Source: Porphyridium purpureum
Lineage: Eukaryota; Rhodophyta; Bangiophyceae; Porphyridiales; Porphyridiaceae
DNA length: 64,000 nt
Assembly: GCA_008690995.1 (NCBI GenBank)
Contig: VRMN01000005.1
Span: 868,001 to 932,000 of the forward strand
Reading direction: 5' to 3'
Positions 18,345 through 29,868 of the stretch are shown here, one piece after another. Numbering within the stretch: the first letter of the stretch is position 1; each line of letters begins with the position of its first letter. A program made the translations under genes and the position numbers. The notes beneath the pieces were generated by a model. It was not told the DNA's origin. It saw nothing but the letters and a program-made list of their open reading frames with translations, and did no database searches.

Positions 18345-20702
18345 ATGGCGACGGCATCGCTGCGGCGCCTTTGCATACCGCAGCCTGCACGCACATGTGC
18401 TCTGTGGTCGCGTGAGCTGCCGCGGCGTGCGGCTACTGGCGCCGCCCGTCGTCGCTCCAGCAGCGAGGCAACCGCCGTGGCCGACCAGAGCACAAACCCA
18501 CAGCACTCTCACGCGGAAGAGAGGGCGCAGCACTTGCACACGCCGGACGCTAAGCGGGAGCGACGCAAGTTGCGCAACGTCGGCATTTCGGCGCATATCG
18601 ACTCGGGCAAGACGACGCTGACGGAGCGCGTGCTATTTTACACCGGCAGGATCGCCGCAATCCACGAGGTGCGAGGAAAGGATGGCGTCGGTGCAACCAT
18701 GGACTTCATGGACCTGGAGCGGGAAAAGGGTATCACAATCCAATCGGCCGCCACACACTGCGCGTGGCGTGATCATGAGATCAACATCATCGACACGCCG
18801 GGGCATGTCGACTTTACAATTGAGGTAGAGCGCGCGTTGCGCGTCTTGGATGGAGCCGTGCTCGTGCTTTGCGGCGTTTCCGGCGTGCAGTCTCAGTCAC
18901 TCACTGTAGACCGCCAGATGAAGCGCTACCGCGTGCCGCGAATCACCTTCATTAATAAGCTTGATCGACAGGGAGCAAACCCGTTCCGCATCGTCAACGA
19001 GATCAAATCAAAGCTTGGCCTCGCGGCGGCCGCTGTGCAGGTGCCAATAGGACTAGAAGACCGCCTGCGCGGCCTCGTCGACCTGGTCACCTTAGAAGCG
19101 ATCAACTTTGAAGGCGCGCACGGACAGATCATTCGCCGGTCGAAGCTGGCCGACGAACCGTCTCTGGTGGGCGCAGACACGTTGGCTCTTGTCACGGAAA
19201 AGCGTCGCGTGCTAGTTGAGACGCTGGCAGATGTAGACGACACGTTTGCGGAGCTCTTTCTTATGGACGACGAGTCGCTCATCACTGAGCTCGAGATCAA
19301 GGCAGCGATCCGCCGCGCGACGCTGGCCCGCAAATTCACGCCCGTCTTGATGGGCACCGCGCTGAAGAATCTTGGTGTGCAGGTCATGCTCGACGCCGTT
19401 CTGGACTATTTACCGGCTCCAGAGGAGGCAACAAATTACGGATTGATACCAGCAAAAGAGACCGACGAAGAAAGCGGCGAGACGACGCAGACGGAAAAAG
19501 AGGTTGTGATCGAACCAGATGCGTCCGCGCCGCTATGTGCGCTGGCGTTCAAGCTCGAAGAAAGCCGCTTTGGGCAGCTAACCTACTTGCGCGTGTACCG
19601 TGGTACCTTGCGACGCGGAGAGACAATCTATAATGTACGCACACGCAAAAAGCAACGCGTTCCGCGGCTTATCCGAATGCATGCCGACAACATGGAAGAG
19701 GTGGAGGCCGTGACTTCTGGCGATATTGGTGCGCTTTTTGGACTCGAGTGCGCGAGCGGTGATTCCTTTACGAGTGGCGAGCACCTGACGCTCGAGTCTC
19801 TGTATGTACCAGAGCCCGTTATGAGTCTCGCCATTTCGCCGACCGTTCGCGACCAGCAAGCAAACTTTGGTAAGGGCATGTCGCGATTCACGCGCGAGGA
19901 TCCGACCCTACGCGTGCATACAGATCCAGAATCGAAGCAGACAATTATTTCCGGCATGGGTGAGCTGCATCTGGAGGTATATGTGGAACGTCTTAAGCGG
20001 GAATACGGGGTCGAGTGCACGGTTGGTGAGCCTCAGGTCAACTATCGCGAGACCATTCTGGGCAAGAGCGATTTTGACTACTTGCACAAAAAGCAGAGCG
20101 GCGGTTCGGGTCAGTTTGGCGGTGTCATTGGCTATCTGGAGCCTAGCGACGATGGCAAGACAAACGAGTTTGTGAATCATTTGGTGGGCACGAATGTACC
20201 ATTTACACTCGTTCCGGCCATCGAGAAGGGATTCCGCCAGGCCACCGAATCTGGCACCATCGCTGGCTTCCCCATGGCGGGCGTTCGCTTTGTGCTGACA
20301 GACGGCAGGTCGCACCCAGTAGACTCGAACGAGAACGCTTTCCGCCAAGCTGCGCTCATGGCCGTGCGTCAAGCATTCACAAGAGGCCAGGGCGCAGTGC
20401 TTGAACCAATCATGAACGTGAGTATCGAGATCCCGAATGAGTTCCAGGGAGGTATCATGGCGGAGGTCAGCCGCCGGCGAGGAATTGTGCTTAATGCTGT
20501 CACAGAAATCTCGTACTGCCGTATCGCGTCCGAAATCCCGCTGAATGAGATGTTCGGCTTTAGTACAGTGCTTCGATCGCTCACACAGGGCAAAGGTGAG
20601 TACTCCATGGAGTACAAGGAGCACGTGCAAAGCCCGCACCAGCTTCAGAGCCAGTTGATCGACGCGTACCAGCAAAAGCGCCAGGGGCAAAAAGATGAAT
20701 AG
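18345..20702 (+). CDS. GFM1: mitochondrial translation elongation factor G
   Basis: A translational GTPase that moves tRNA and mRNA through the mitochondrial ribosome. The protein has about 785 residues. The ATG at 18345 opens a basic presequence ([20 protein letters not shown]) before the core. GTPase motifs are G1 [11 protein letters not shown]2 region [13 protein letters not shown]3 DTPGHVDF and G4 NKLDR. Domains II-V follow, with [17 protein letters not shown] and [17 protein letters not shown] as in EF-G. The sequence follows human GFM1 (mtEFG1) more than GFM2, notably [20 protein letters not shown]. The length is normal and no break is seen. Confidence 0.95.
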   Translation: MATASLRRLCIPQPARTCALWSRELPRRAATGAARRRSSSEATAVADQSTNPQHSHAEERAQHLHTPDAKRERRKLRNVGISAHIDSGKTTLTERVLFYTGRIAAIHEVRGKDGVGATMDFMDLEREKGITIQSAATHCAWRDHEINIIDTPGHVDFTIEVERALRVLDGAVLVLCGVSGVQSQSLTVDRQMKRYRVPRITFINKLDRQGANPFRIVNEIKSKLGLAAAAVQVPIGLEDRLRGLVDLVTLEAINFEGAHGQIIRRSKLADEPSLVGADTLALVTEKRRVLVETLADVDDTFAELFLMDDESLITELEIKAAIRRATLARKFTPVLMGTALKNLGVQVMLDAVLDYLPAPEEATNYGLIPAKETDEESGETTQTEKEVVIEPDASAPLCALAFKLEESRFGQLTYLRVYRGTLRRGETIYNVRTRKKQRVPRLIRMHADNMEEVEAVTSGDIGALFGLECASGDSFTSGEHLTLESLYVPEPVMSLAISPTVRDQQANFGKGMSRFTREDPTLRVHTDPESKQTIISGMGELHLEVYVERLKREYGVECTVGEPQVNYRETILGKSDFDYLHKKQSGGSGQFGGVIGYLEPSDDGKTNEFVNHLVGTNVPFTLVPAIEKGFRQATESGTIAGFPMAGVRFVLTDGRSHPVDSNENAFRQAALMAVRQAFTRGQGAVLEPIMNVSIEIPNEFQGGIMAEVSRRRGIVLNAVTEISYCRIASEIPLNEMFGFSTVLRSLTQGKGEYSMEYKEHVQSPHQLQSQLIDAYQQKRQGQKDE

Positions 20703-21047
20703 TTCGCCACCGCGGAATGATGAGTCGGATGACGAGACCAGATCTTGCGTCAGCCTTTCTGTTTTTCCACTCGTCGTGGAATCTGAAAGGCAACCTGTCC
20801 CTGCGCGAATGCAGCAGAACGTCTCGTCCGCTTGGCCTTTTCCACAAAACCTGCTCAGGGCAGGGCGAAGATCTCCGAGAAACAACTTGAATTTGAATCG
20901 CGGGCTCTGTACAATTTCGCGCTGCGTGTCATAATCTCTGTACCTTTTCCAGCTTCCCGTCCCGACGCTCGCTAGCGACTTCATCGAGTAAATGCATTTT
21001 TGGTTGTGAGTCAGGAAGAAAAAATAACTTCGCTGCTGGTGGCCGTC
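20703..21047. promoter_or_regulatory. intergenic with CTGTAC boxes upstream of MiaB-like gene
   Basis: Boxes lie at 20907-20912 and 20938-20943, in sense for the next gene and about 105-140 bases before its ATG. No gene is seen. Confidence 0.4.
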
Positions 21048-22802
21048 ATGGCGACGTTACATCGCCCATGTACTGCACTGCGCTCTGGCGTGGCATGGAC
21101 GCGCGGTGTGAACATGCCGACATTGTCGAGCCCGCGGCTGCTGCGAATCGGTCTGAGCTCAGCACGGCGGCGATCGTGGAGCTCGACGATCCTCCCGCAC
21201 GGCCCGTCCTTGCAGGACTTTGTGCGAGCCGCGCGTGCGTCAAAATCTCTCGAGCAACATCTTGGGCATGCTGAACATCTGCGTGTCGCGTCGCTTTCAA
21301 GGACTGGCGCCCTGGACGGTATGCTTGCTGAAGTCGAAGATCAGGTCTCGAGCACGCCTGGTCGCGTGTACATCGAGACTTACGGATGCCAGCAGAATGT
21401 GAACGACAGCGAGATTGTGCTGGGTATTCTGCAGGCCCATGGGCATCAACACTGCGCCGTGCTGGAAGAAGCCGACGTGGTGCTGCTAAACACATGCAGT
21501 ATCCGGGAACAGGCCGAGGACAGGGTGTGGCAACGGCTTCACACCATTGAGCACACATTCAAGAAAAGGCGTGAGCATGATCGAGCTTCTGTCAAGCCGA
21601 TTGTCGCCGTGCTGGGATGCATGGCTGAGCGGCTCAAGTCTCGGCTGCTGGAGGATAAAAAACTCGTTGACGTGGTTGCTGGACCAGACGCGTACCGTGA
21701 TTTGCCTTTTCTAATCAACAGTCGAAAGGTGTCTGGCATGTCCTCGATGAATGTGCAATTATCGTTGGATGAAACGTACGCTGATATCGCGCCAGTGCGC
21801 ATCGGTGGGTCCGGCGTTAGTGCCTTTGTATCAATTCAGCGTGGCTGCAATAACATGTGCTCATTCTGCGTCGTGCCCTTCACGCGCGGCCGTGAGCGCT
21901 CACGGCCTGTTTCCTCGATCTTGGATGAAGTGCGCGTTCTGGTGGACCACGGTTACAAGGAGGTCACGCTTTTAGGGCAGAACGTCAACTCGTATGCAGA
22001 TCGCTCAGTCCCCGCAGATAGTCACTCGCCGCGAAAGACAAGCGCTGGGTTTACACCAATTTGGAAGGAGCGCTTCGAGGGAGCCCTGCGTTTTGCGGAC
22101 CTTTTGGACGCTGTAGCGCGCGCCGCTCCAGACATGCGGATTCGATTCACATCACCTCATCCGCAATGGTTTCCAGACGAGCTGCTTCATGTGATCGCGG
22201 CTCACGCAAATATTTGCAATGCACTCCATTTGCCAGCGCAGTCTGGCAGCTCGAGTGTACTGCATCGCATGCGCCGCGGATACACGCGGGAGGCTTATGA
22301 TGACTTGCTTGCGCGTGCTCGCGCTCTCATTCCAGGCTTGTTCGTGAGCACCGATTTGATCGCCGGCTTTTGTGGCGAAACGGACGAAGAGCACCAACAA
22401 ACCGTTGACCTCGTTCAACGCTCGTCGTTTGACAAGGCATTCATGTTCCATTACTCATTACGAGAAAAAACACACGCTCATCGGCACTATCAGGACGATG
22501 TGCCAAGCGACGTCAAGCTGGCGCGGTTGAATGAGATCATTCGAAGCTTTCAGGTCAGCCTAGATGCCAAGCTGCAGCAGTACATCGGTACGGAGCACAC
22601 ACTGCTGGTACATGGACGTTCGGAGAAGGACCCAGCTCTTCTGCATGGCCTGACAGACGGGGGCCGGCTGGTGGTGTTCCCGCAGCCAGGCCATGTGCAA
22701 GCTGGGCAGTATGTGCGCGTACGCGTGACCGGGCGCAAGGGTTCCCTTGTGGGCGAAGCGTTGGAGAGCATCAACGAAGTAGCGGAAAGAGCATTTGTAT
22801 GA
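21048..22802 (+). CDS. CDK5RAP1: tRNA methylthiotransferase, MiaB/CDK5RAP1 type, organellar
   Basis: A radical-SAM enzyme that adds a methylthio group to isopentenyl-adenosine at position 37 of tRNA. The protein has about 584 residues from the ATG at 21048. The N-terminal UPF0004 domain starts YIETYGCQQNVNDSEIV, and its cluster cysteines continue in LLNTCSIREQAEDRV and AVLGCMAERLKSRL. The radical-SAM motif is GCNNMCSFCVVPFTRG (CxxxCxxC). The C-terminal TRAM domain covers about the last 65 residues (HTLLVHGRSEKDPALLHGLT onward). The first 40 residues are basic and serine/arginine-rich, fitting a mitochondrial or plastid leader. This is the methylthiotransferase branch rather than CDKAL1, because the YGCQQNVNDSE form is typical of MiaB/CDK5RAP1. 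Confidence 0.93.
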   Translation: MATLHRPCTALRSGVAWTRGVNMPTLSSPRLLRIGLSSARRRSWSSTILPHGPSLQDFVRAARASKSLEQHLGHAEHLRVASLSRTGALDGMLAEVEDQVSSTPGRVYIETYGCQQNVNDSEIVLGILQAHGHQHCAVLEEADVVLLNTCSIREQAEDRVWQRLHTIEHTFKKRREHDRASVKPIVAVLGCMAERLKSRLLEDKKLVDVVAGPDAYRDLPFLINSRKVSGMSSMNVQLSLDETYADIAPVRIGGSGVSAFVSIQRGCNNMCSFCVVPFTRGRERSRPVSSILDEVRVLVDHGYKEVTLLGQNVNSYADRSVPADSHSPRKTSAGFTPIWKERFEGALRFADLLDAVARAAPDMRIRFTSPHPQWFPDELLHVIAAHANICNALHLPAQSGSSSVLHRMRRGYTREAYDDLLARARALIPGLFVSTDLIAGFCGETDEEHQQTVDLVQRSSFDKAFMFHYSLREKTHAHRHYQDDVPSDVKLARLNEIIRSFQVSLDAKLQQYIGTEHTLLVHGRSEKDPALLHGLTDGGRLVVFPQPGHVQAGQYVRVRVTGRKGSLVGEALESINEVAERAFV

Positions 22803-23908
22803 GCTAGAACTTGGCACCGTGATCATTCGGGACTCTCCGCGCTCGGCCGATTTTCAGGCCCTGAATTGCTTTTCGCGGTCGTCTTGATTGTAGCGCACGA
22901 GCAAAAGCTGACCGCCATGCTTCAGAACGAAAATCATCCGACAAACCACTAACATATACGAATTTTGTGAGCTTTTTTCGTTGAGCAGGCTGCGTCGGGA
23001 AATGAAAGCAGGGTATGAAAAAGCAACATTGGATTAGTGAGACAAGTGCGCAATCGTGCTCTCCGCGCGAATCGCTGCGCCCGATATTTTTTTTTTTTTT
23101 TTTTTCCCAAAGGATTCACCCGTTCTAAACAACGCAAGTTTACGCCACGAACAAGGAACCAAGTCCTCTCCACCTGAGTGCGAAGGCTGCCTCGGCAAAG
23201 TGCTGATGAAATCACGCTCGATTCTATGCCCGGCTGGTCAGACAACAGCATGGTGTAATCTGGCACCATGCGCCTTCAGACATTCCTTTCGGCCTGCTGA
23301 TGGCCTTCCATTGCCATAATCTACGCCCATATTTGTGTATGTATCTACTTTCAGCATACCGCTCACACGATAATTCGTGAAAACTCAATTTGAGGTAAGA
23401 AATCACATTCTCCGGAGCAATCGCTCCGGCTGAGGTATGAAGCCTTCTCTTTTTTTTCTCTTTTTCGCCAGGCCAAAAATCTTCGGTATGCACTCGGTTT
23501 CTGGTTGCCATTCCTTCCTGAAACTTGGCACCCATCCGTCGCCTGGGCCGCATTCTGTGTGCAAGCAACAGGCCTCCACATCTGAAGCTGTGCCGTGTGC
23601 CCGCGGCCCTGTACTAAATTGCCACATTCTCGTTTCCTCGCGTGTTTTCTCCGGGTGTTCAGAGCGACTCAGTGTTCATGCATGCACGCGCAAATACATT
23701 GCGCGAAAAGCAACTCTGAGCGTGGTCAACATCACGCAACCATCGCCACGAAATGGATCGTGTCTTGCCAAAGTAAGTGCGTATCAGTGAGCACATGCTG
23801 GATGATTGAGAGTCAAGCTCCGCAATACCTTTTATCTCCTGTGCTGCAGCGTTCCCAGGGAGGGGTTCTGTACGGGCGCGTATGCCTGTGATTTGACTCT
23901 CTTCATCT
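22803..23908. other. convergent intergenic region, no gene seen
   Basis: About 1.1 kb between two converging genes. It contains a 19-base T run (23087-23105) and another T-rich stretch near 23440-23465. The one longish plus-strand frame (23437-23790) starts in the T-rich tract, has no recognisable domain and is taken as chance. Confidence 0.5.
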
Positions 23909-25738
23909 TCAGCGTATGGTCAGTAGTTCATCGATTTTGCACCACGGGCTGAGAGTTAGTTCTGAACGATTCGGCGTGTGAAAGTCAAGCGCATATCCCT
24001 GTCCCGAGCGAACGGCAGGAGCATCTGGATGAACGTGCATGCGATCCTCTAGAATGAGCTCAGACTCGGTGGTCGGGTTGGCCAGGAGCGCGAACACCGC
24101 GCGCAAATGACCTGCCTTGACACGCAGCCCGCACGCTTCCGTAGGTTCGTGACAGTCTGGTGCGCGTGAGCATCCATAGATTGGAAAGAAGCGCAATCGA
24201 AGTGGCGCAGCAAACTGGGAGCCTTTCCACGGGAAGGGCTCAAGCGCGTACCGCTCCGAAACAGCATTAGGTGCGCAGCGCGGCGTCACAACAATCACCA
24301 CAGCGTCCCTCTTGATAAAGAGCATGCGCGATTCGTACTCCCCCTCAGGAATAATGAGGATATCAATATCTGCAAGCATACGCGTCTCTTCTTTGACAGT
24401 CCGCGGCCAGTACTCACTCATTGTGAAACGAATGCCTATAGTGGGACCCCATAACTTCTCTTCGCTGATCACACGCTCGATTTCTGCCGTGTTGAGTATG
24501 CGGGTGTTCCGAGCGTCCGCATTCCATGTCATCATGTGCACATTCACGGTTCGCGAATTGTGCAGCAGCTCGCACGCAGACCCGGTGTCCGATTCGGCGT
24601 AAAGCTCTGAGCTCGCCGCGCGCAGAGGCTCCAAAATGTCGTCTCGCCGCAACTCCAAAGATCGCGCGTCTGTGTTATCCATTGACACATTGTGCTTTGG
24701 TACAAGGAGTCGCTCAAAGCATACTAGACTGTCCAGCACCGAGTCGCAGGCTTTTCGAAGCACACGTACACCTTTGGGCATCGTGGACAGCAAAATGGAA
24801 AGCGTGTCCAAGTTGTACCCAGACGACTGCAGCCCAAGCTGCTGAAATAAGAAATCCTCTCGCTTCGAGGGTTTCTTGCACATTTGCGCAAACAAGACGT
24901 TGTCCACGCGGGGAACCTTATCGCTTCTACCATGATTAAGAGCCACAAACGCCTGTGCCTCGAGCTCCGTTTGCCAATCATCAATCAAGCGGTTTGAGGT
25001 GACGGACGCCAACAACGTGGTACCTTGTATCAAGGGCACATCTACCGAACCGGAATCCAACACTGACCGAGAAAATGTCGCAGCCTCGTCGCGACTGAGC
25101 TGCACAAGTTCAACGTCGGGCAGATCGTCAAGACTTCCGCCTGTTCCCGGCGTCGCATCCAGGTCCAGCGCGTAGGGATGATACCTCGAAAACACTAGTG
25201 GACGAAACGCCTTGCGCGACGAATCATACGCTGCACACGCATCCTCTGCCACAAAGAAGAGGTCGCGATTCATCTCGATGCGCGTCGTCTGCGCACGGTC
25301 CGTGACCAAGCTCCGGGCTACGCTCGGATCCAACAAGCCCGTGGTCTCATAGCGGTGCACAGCCTGCCCAATGATTGTGGCGGGATCTCTGTAGTTTGAC
25401 CTGAACGACGGTGAGCTATCATAGCGCGTCGCGTCGCGCGCCCTATCTGTGGAATTTGCAGTGCTGGATGTACGCGTGAACTGCATGCGCACGACCCCAA
25501 AGATAACTAGGCCCAGTACGCACGCAGTTAGCGCAATGCCAATCAGCGTGACGCGGTTCGCATGCATGAGAGCAAGTGATTTTCTCCGACCGCGCGCGCT
25601 GCGCGCACTACTCACACGTGGTGTGCCTGTCAGACTCGCAAAGCCCCGGCCGCTCGCCGAGCGCCCGATGGGCCCGCCACCGCTCACGGACGATACATTC
25701 AGCACCACGTCCCCGTGCTCCACACCTCGCGCGTCCAT
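23909..25738 (-). CDS. type II membrane protein, GT61-like glycosyltransferase
   Basis: A 609-residue protein; the ATG at 25738 is the first in frame. An N-terminal cytosolic tail of about 60 residues is followed by one hydrophobic anchor (VTLIGIALTACVLGLVIFGV) and a long lumenal part, the usual plan of Golgi glycosyltransferases. In the C-terminal half, the order NTAEIERVISEEKLWG, IGIRFTMSEYW, then ADIDILIIPEGEYESRM and AVVIVVTPRC recalls GT61 enzymes, where a glycine/histidine-containing loop sits at the position of the EGEYES segment. The match is weak and the usual HGAGLTN core is not present, so the enzyme may be divergent or inactive. It lies tail-to-tail with the MiaB gene. Confidence 0.6.
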   Translation of the reverse strand: MDARGVEHGDVVLNVSSVSGGGPIGRSASGRGFASLTGTPRVSSARSARGRRKSLALMHANRVTLIGIALTACVLGLVIFGVVRMQFTRTSSTANSTDRARDATRYDSSPSFRSNYRDPATIIGQAVHRYETTGLLDPSVARSLVTDRAQTTRIEMNRDLFFVAEDACAAYDSSRKAFRPLVFSRYHPYALDLDATPGTGGSLDDLPDVELVQLSRDEAATFSRSVLDSGSVDVPLIQGTTLLASVTSNRLIDDWQTELEAQAFVALNHGRSDKVPRVDNVLFAQMCKKPSKREDFLFQQLGLQSSGYNLDTLSILLSTMPKGVRVLRKACDSVLDSLVCFERLLVPKHNVSMDNTDARSLELRRDDILEPLRAASSELYAESDTGSACELLHNSRTVNVHMMTWNADARNTRILNTAEIERVISEEKLWGPTIGIRFTMSEYWPRTVKEETRMLADIDILIIPEGEYESRMLFIKRDAVVIVVTPRCAPNAVSERYALEPFPWKGSQFAAPLRLRFFPIYGCSRAPDCHEPTEACGLRVKAGHLRAVFALLANPTTESELILEDRMHVHPDAPAVRSGQGYALDFHTPNRSELTLSPWCKIDELLTIR

Positions 25739-25946
25739 CTCGCTCGCTCTGTTACCAGTCTTGTGGGGCGCTTGCAAGACCAGCGACAGGGCTGTGCCGG
25801 TTGTTGCGCGTGCGTGGCTGCGTTCGACAAGAGGCGTGTGAGTTGAGCTGACGCGCGCGTTGAACTCTCAGCAGGTCGATGCGAGATGATTTAGCAGTCA
25901 CGGCGGTGGCTATCAAGCTAGAAGAAGGCGTGCGCGAATTACCTGA

Positions 25947-27596
25947 TCAGCTGGTTGCAGTTGGGATGTTCATCATGTTGGCATGGCTTTGCGCAGGTGC
26001 CTCGGAAGGTACTGGCCACCGCGAAATGATATTCTTCGGCCTTGTGAAAAATTCGACGCCAGACGCGCCATAGAACGGTAGGTCGCCAAGAAAGCTGCCT
26101 CGCGAGCCGGTGAACGAGACAGCTGGTGGACCCAACGGGATCGGTACATTGATCCCTACTTGCCCGGCCTTCACCTGAGCTTGAAAGTGACTGGCATGTG
26201 CGCCGGACGCCGTGAAAATCGATGCACCATTACCATACGCGTTGGCATTGATCAGTTGGAGCGCTTCGTCCAACGTATCGACACACAACACGCTGAGGAC
26301 AGGCCCAAACACCTCCTCGTCGTACACGCGCATGCCCGGTCTGACCTCAGCAGCGATGCTGGGGCCGAGCCAGTTACCGGCCGAAGGAAGCTGTACGAGT
26401 TGCTCGTTCTTTCGCCCATCCACGAGAAGCCTGCCGCCCTGCGGTTCCACACTGGCCAGGACCTGCTCGATTCGTGACTTGGCTGCTTGTGTCACAAGTG
26501 GCCCAAAGTCGGCCTGATCGCCTGTGCCAATCTTGAGCGCCCGCACTCGGTCACACAGCGGATCGAGCAGCGCTCTTGCCTCACCTACGAGGACCGCCAC
26601 GCTGACTGCCATGCAGCGCTGGCCGCAAGCTCCAAACGCGGCGCCAACCAGTGAATTCAGCGCAAGCTCTGAATCGCAGTCCGGCATGAGGACTGCGTGG
26701 TTCTTGGCCCCCAAATTGCACTGTGCGCGCTTGCCGTGCTGGGTTGCGGTGCGATAAAGCTCGGTACCTGCTGGAGTAGACCCCACAAAGGAAAGCGACT
26801 GGACGCGCGGGTGTTTGATGAGCGCTTGGACTGTTTCGCGCCCACCCTGCACAATGTTGAGCACGCCTGCCGGAAGTTGTATGGACTCGCAGAGCTCTCC
26901 CAGAATAGTACTAGCGCCTGGCACCAGCTCACTCGGCTTCAATATCACAGTGTTTCCGCACGCAATGGCCAGCGGGAACACCCATAGCGGGATCATGGCT
27001 GGGAAATTAAAGGGCGCCACGGCCAAGCAGACCCCAAGTGGCTCTCTGTGTTGCATCACGTCAATGCCGGATGCAAAATTTGGCAGCGCACGGCCCGAGA
27101 GCAGCGGCACACACGCTGTGGCGAACTCGAGCACCTCGAGCCCGCGCACAACGTCGCCCCGCGCGTCGGCTGGTGTCTTGCCGAGCTCACGGGAAATGCT
27201 CGCAGCGATGTGGTCCACATTTGCCGCGACCTTGTCACGCAGCGCAAACAAGTACTGTGCACGCTTACTGGCTGCCAGACGGGACCAATGCGAGAACGCG
27301 GCGTCAGCGGCCTCAACAGCACGATGAACTGTGTCACTGCCGGCCTCTTTGGGGACCAGAGCCACAAGCTCACCATTAATCGGGCTCATTCGCTGCGAGA
27401 ATAATGAGCTGTGAAGCTCATTGTGATGCGGCTGTTGACCGGGACGCGCAGGAGTCGCGTGAACCCATTCCCCGCCAATCAAATGCGGCACGCCCCGCGC
27501 CGCAACACTCATCTGTCGCGAGCAGCCGGAGAACCTGAGCCACCAGCCTGACCTCCCGCGCACCTGACCGGCGCAGCGCATCGCGGGCAACCTCAT
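25947..27596 (-). CDS. ALDH6A1: methylmalonate-semialdehyde dehydrogenase (acylating), mitochondrial
   Basis: A CoA-dependent aldehyde dehydrogenase of valine and pyrimidine catabolism. It turns methylmalonate or malonate semialdehyde into propionyl- or acetyl-CoA. The protein has about 549 residues from the ATG at 27596 (upstream start candidates are not ATG). The leader (MRLPAMRCAGQVRGRSGWWL) is basic and mitochondrial in style. Signatures are PFNFPAMIPLWVFPLAIACG, LKPSELVPGAS, FVGSTPAGTELYRTA, NLGAKNHAVLMPD and the catalytic-cysteine segment GACGQRCMAVS, where most relatives read NAGQRCMALS. The C-terminal TGSRGSFLGDLPFYGASGVEFF block is typical of ALDH6. The length is normal. Confidence 0.95.
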   Translation of the reverse strand: MRLPAMRCAGQVRGRSGWWLRFSGCSRQMSVAARGVPHLIGGEWVHATPARPGQQPHHNELHSSLFSQRMSPINGELVALVPKEAGSDTVHRAVEAADAAFSHWSRLAASKRAQYLFALRDKVAANVDHIAASISRELGKTPADARGDVVRGLEVLEFATACVPLLSGRALPNFASGIDVMQHREPLGVCLAVAPFNFPAMIPLWVFPLAIACGNTVILKPSELVPGASTILGELCESIQLPAGVLNIVQGGRETVQALIKHPRVQSLSFVGSTPAGTELYRTATQHGKRAQCNLGAKNHAVLMPDCDSELALNSLVGAAFGACGQRCMAVSVAVLVGEARALLDPLCDRVRALKIGTGDQADFGPLVTQAAKSRIEQVLASVEPQGGRLLVDGRKNEQLVQLPSAGNWLGPSIAAEVRPGMRVYDEEVFGPVLSVLCVDTLDEALQLINANAYGNGASIFTASGAHASHFQAQVKAGQVGINVPIPLGPPAVSFTGSRGSFLGDLPFYGASGVEFFTRPKNIISRWPVPSEAPAQSHANMMNIPTATS

Positions 27597-29868
27597 CTTT
27601 CTCCTTCGTCGCGCCACGCACTACTTCACCGCGCCATCCCTGTGCACAAGACGCTGCCCACATGTGACGCGCAGCCGCGCGCTCCAGCCACCTCGCTCGT
27701 TTTCTAACATTATTTTTTATCGCAAAAAAGAACGCGCCGTTTCGTGGCATGAACCGAAACCGAAACCGAAACCGAAACCGAAACCGAAACCGAACCCGAG
27801 GAGACAAAGCGCCACCAGACGCAAGAAAGGAGAAGAGACGACTAAAGCGACTCAACGACAGAGCGAATGATCTGACGAGCTGCAGGAGTGCAAGCTGCTC
27901 TAAGCCTCGGATATTGTAGAACCGGTTTCGATAGGGGCCAGAGTGATGCTACCCGTATCCAAGGCCTACTGTCATATCCTCACGGGCACGCTGTCCGGTG
28001 GCGCTCTGATGCAAAAGCTCTGCGAATAGCACCACATTCTCAAGCGCCCATTCTCACATTCATTGTCTCCTTTCTTTTCTCTATCTCCTTCTGAGGAAAA
28101 GTAATGTACCTAGCGGTTTATCGCTCCTTTTAGAAGCAGAGCCCCCTCAAGGAAAATACTTCCACGAAGCTACCGGAAGAGCAAAACCCGGGCCGAGTCT
28201 CGCCACGGTACATCTGATTCGAACACAGCGATCACCATTATAGCTTCTTGATTTAAATCCAGGATTGTAGCTTTGTGCCCGTCGCCTCAAGTTCCGCATT
28301 GTTGAAAACATTCGGCAACACTTTCCTAAAACCCATCTCCCATTCAGACGGCCATCAACACTTTCTTAGCGGCTTTCGGCGCCAGCAAGCTGTGCTGTTT
28401 TTCAATTGAGACCACAAGTTATTGGATTCATCGCCCTTCTTTACGACTTCCTAACCAACTGGTCTATTTTAGTATGAAAGCGGTGGACGTTTGATGAAAA
28501 GGGCGGAAAAGGAAGCAAGCCAGACGGATAACGACGACGAAATTAGTGGTCACTACTGAGCCGTACAACATCGGAATTGAACGCGGTTTCCTTGCACATG
28601 CCTGTTTTCAGAAGAACATGCGAACAAATTGAGCGGGATTCCATCTTTTGTTTCTAACAAATTATAGTCAGCTCAGTTGGTGAGGCGCACAGAGCAATAT
28701 TGTTGGAAATAGGTACGACAAAATGCGCGTGCACGTAGACTAGGACGGTGGCAAAAGGTTTGCGACCATGCGAGGCTGAGCACGGACAGACAGCACCGGT
28801 TTTGATGGTCAAGCGCGGGCTGCCGGAGTGCAAAGGAGCCATTCTGATCTGGAAGCCAGCCGGTGACAGTCTTCGCGCAAAGTCGCATTAGAGAGGCCGC
28901 TCTCAGAAAAACAATGCGGCGCGCCTGGGCAAAGCCGAATGTTTACTGCACAAACCATGCTTGAAAGATCCCGATGAAGCTCGCACCGGCTATTGTGGAA
29001 AGGGTCACAATTGGTGCCTGGCTTGCACAGTCTTCTGCAGCGCTCTGGGCAGGCAAGAATCTGCTTCCACGTGGAAGAGAAATCAGACCGTCGTCTTCAG
29101 TCTGCAAGTAAAGCAGCAAGAGTTTGCCTCCCCTAGCATGCCGACGAATCTGAATTTGGAAGTACCAAGAAAACTGAAAATAGCCTTGACTAGACTTTAG
29201 CTCGTACAGCGTTCGAAGAGAAGTGGAAGAAGGCCTTTTTTCCGGTATAAAATAGTATACTTTGTTTACGGCAGAGTGATCGTCGACATGTACGCGCGCA
29301 CGTTGCAGGAGACAGATCTGTCTGAGGAATGTCGGGCTGTAGTGGGCCACGACTTAGGCAGGATGCGCAATCACGCGCAGCCGTAAAATTAAGCATCATT
29401 TTCTTAGCGGAGAATTCCGCGTGATTGAGTGTGATGTGTAATTTCCAGACTTCACTGCTATCAAGAATCTCAAAAGTGTTCTAGTCCGAAAGGCTTTTGA
29501 GGGCAGAAGACTTGGAAAGGTGCTCCAAAGGGTCGGCCGACAAAGATCGATGCTACGCCCGAAAGGGGTGCGGGTGCGCACGGCGAAACGTGTGACACGT
29601 GGGCCACAAGTGTGGCGGACTCTTCGAGGCGCGCAGACGATTCTGCGCCAGCTCCCTATCGCTCCCAACAAACGACGATCCTTTACCTCACCACGCTAAA
29701 GAGTTTCTATCTTTGCTAGTTATCCGGCCGAGACCCGGCCGCTCCACAGAACGTACTTATGCCGCACCGCTGGTTAAGTAAACACGGGGATCCGCGGTTC
29801 AGCGGGACCTCATCGTTCCCACGCGCCTCCTCATGCGCAAATCGCCGGACTCCACTTTGTCTCGAGGT
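27597..29868. other. 2.3-kb gene-free, AT-richer region
   Basis: After about 300 bases that should carry the ALDH6 promoter, base composition becomes richer in A and T. I find no frame with protein character on either strand. TATA-like TATAAAATAG lies near 29249. The Copia remnant begins at its right edge, so part of this stretch may be decayed transposon DNA. Confidence 0.5.
27751..27797. repeat. (GAAACC)n minisatellite
   Basis: About eight tandem copies of the hexamer GAAACC, the outermost slightly altered, about 155 bases upstream of the ALDH6 start codon. Confidence 0.95.

Noticed and set aside
23437-23790. Plus-strand frame of 117 codons
   Set aside because: It begins in a T-rich tract, has low-complexity start residues and no recognisable domain.
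25947-27596. Bacterial origin of the ALDH6 gene
   Set aside because: The leader, length and signatures fit the mitochondrial enzyme, and base composition is like its neighbours.
28208-28222. Box-B-like GATTCGAAC (reverse of a T-arm)
   Set aside because: No box A lies at the right distance on that strand.
28665-28695. tRNA-like D-arm/box A (CAGCTCAGTTGGTGAGGCGC)
   Set aside because: No box B (GTTCGANNC) follows within the expected 40 bases and no cloverleaf can be drawn.
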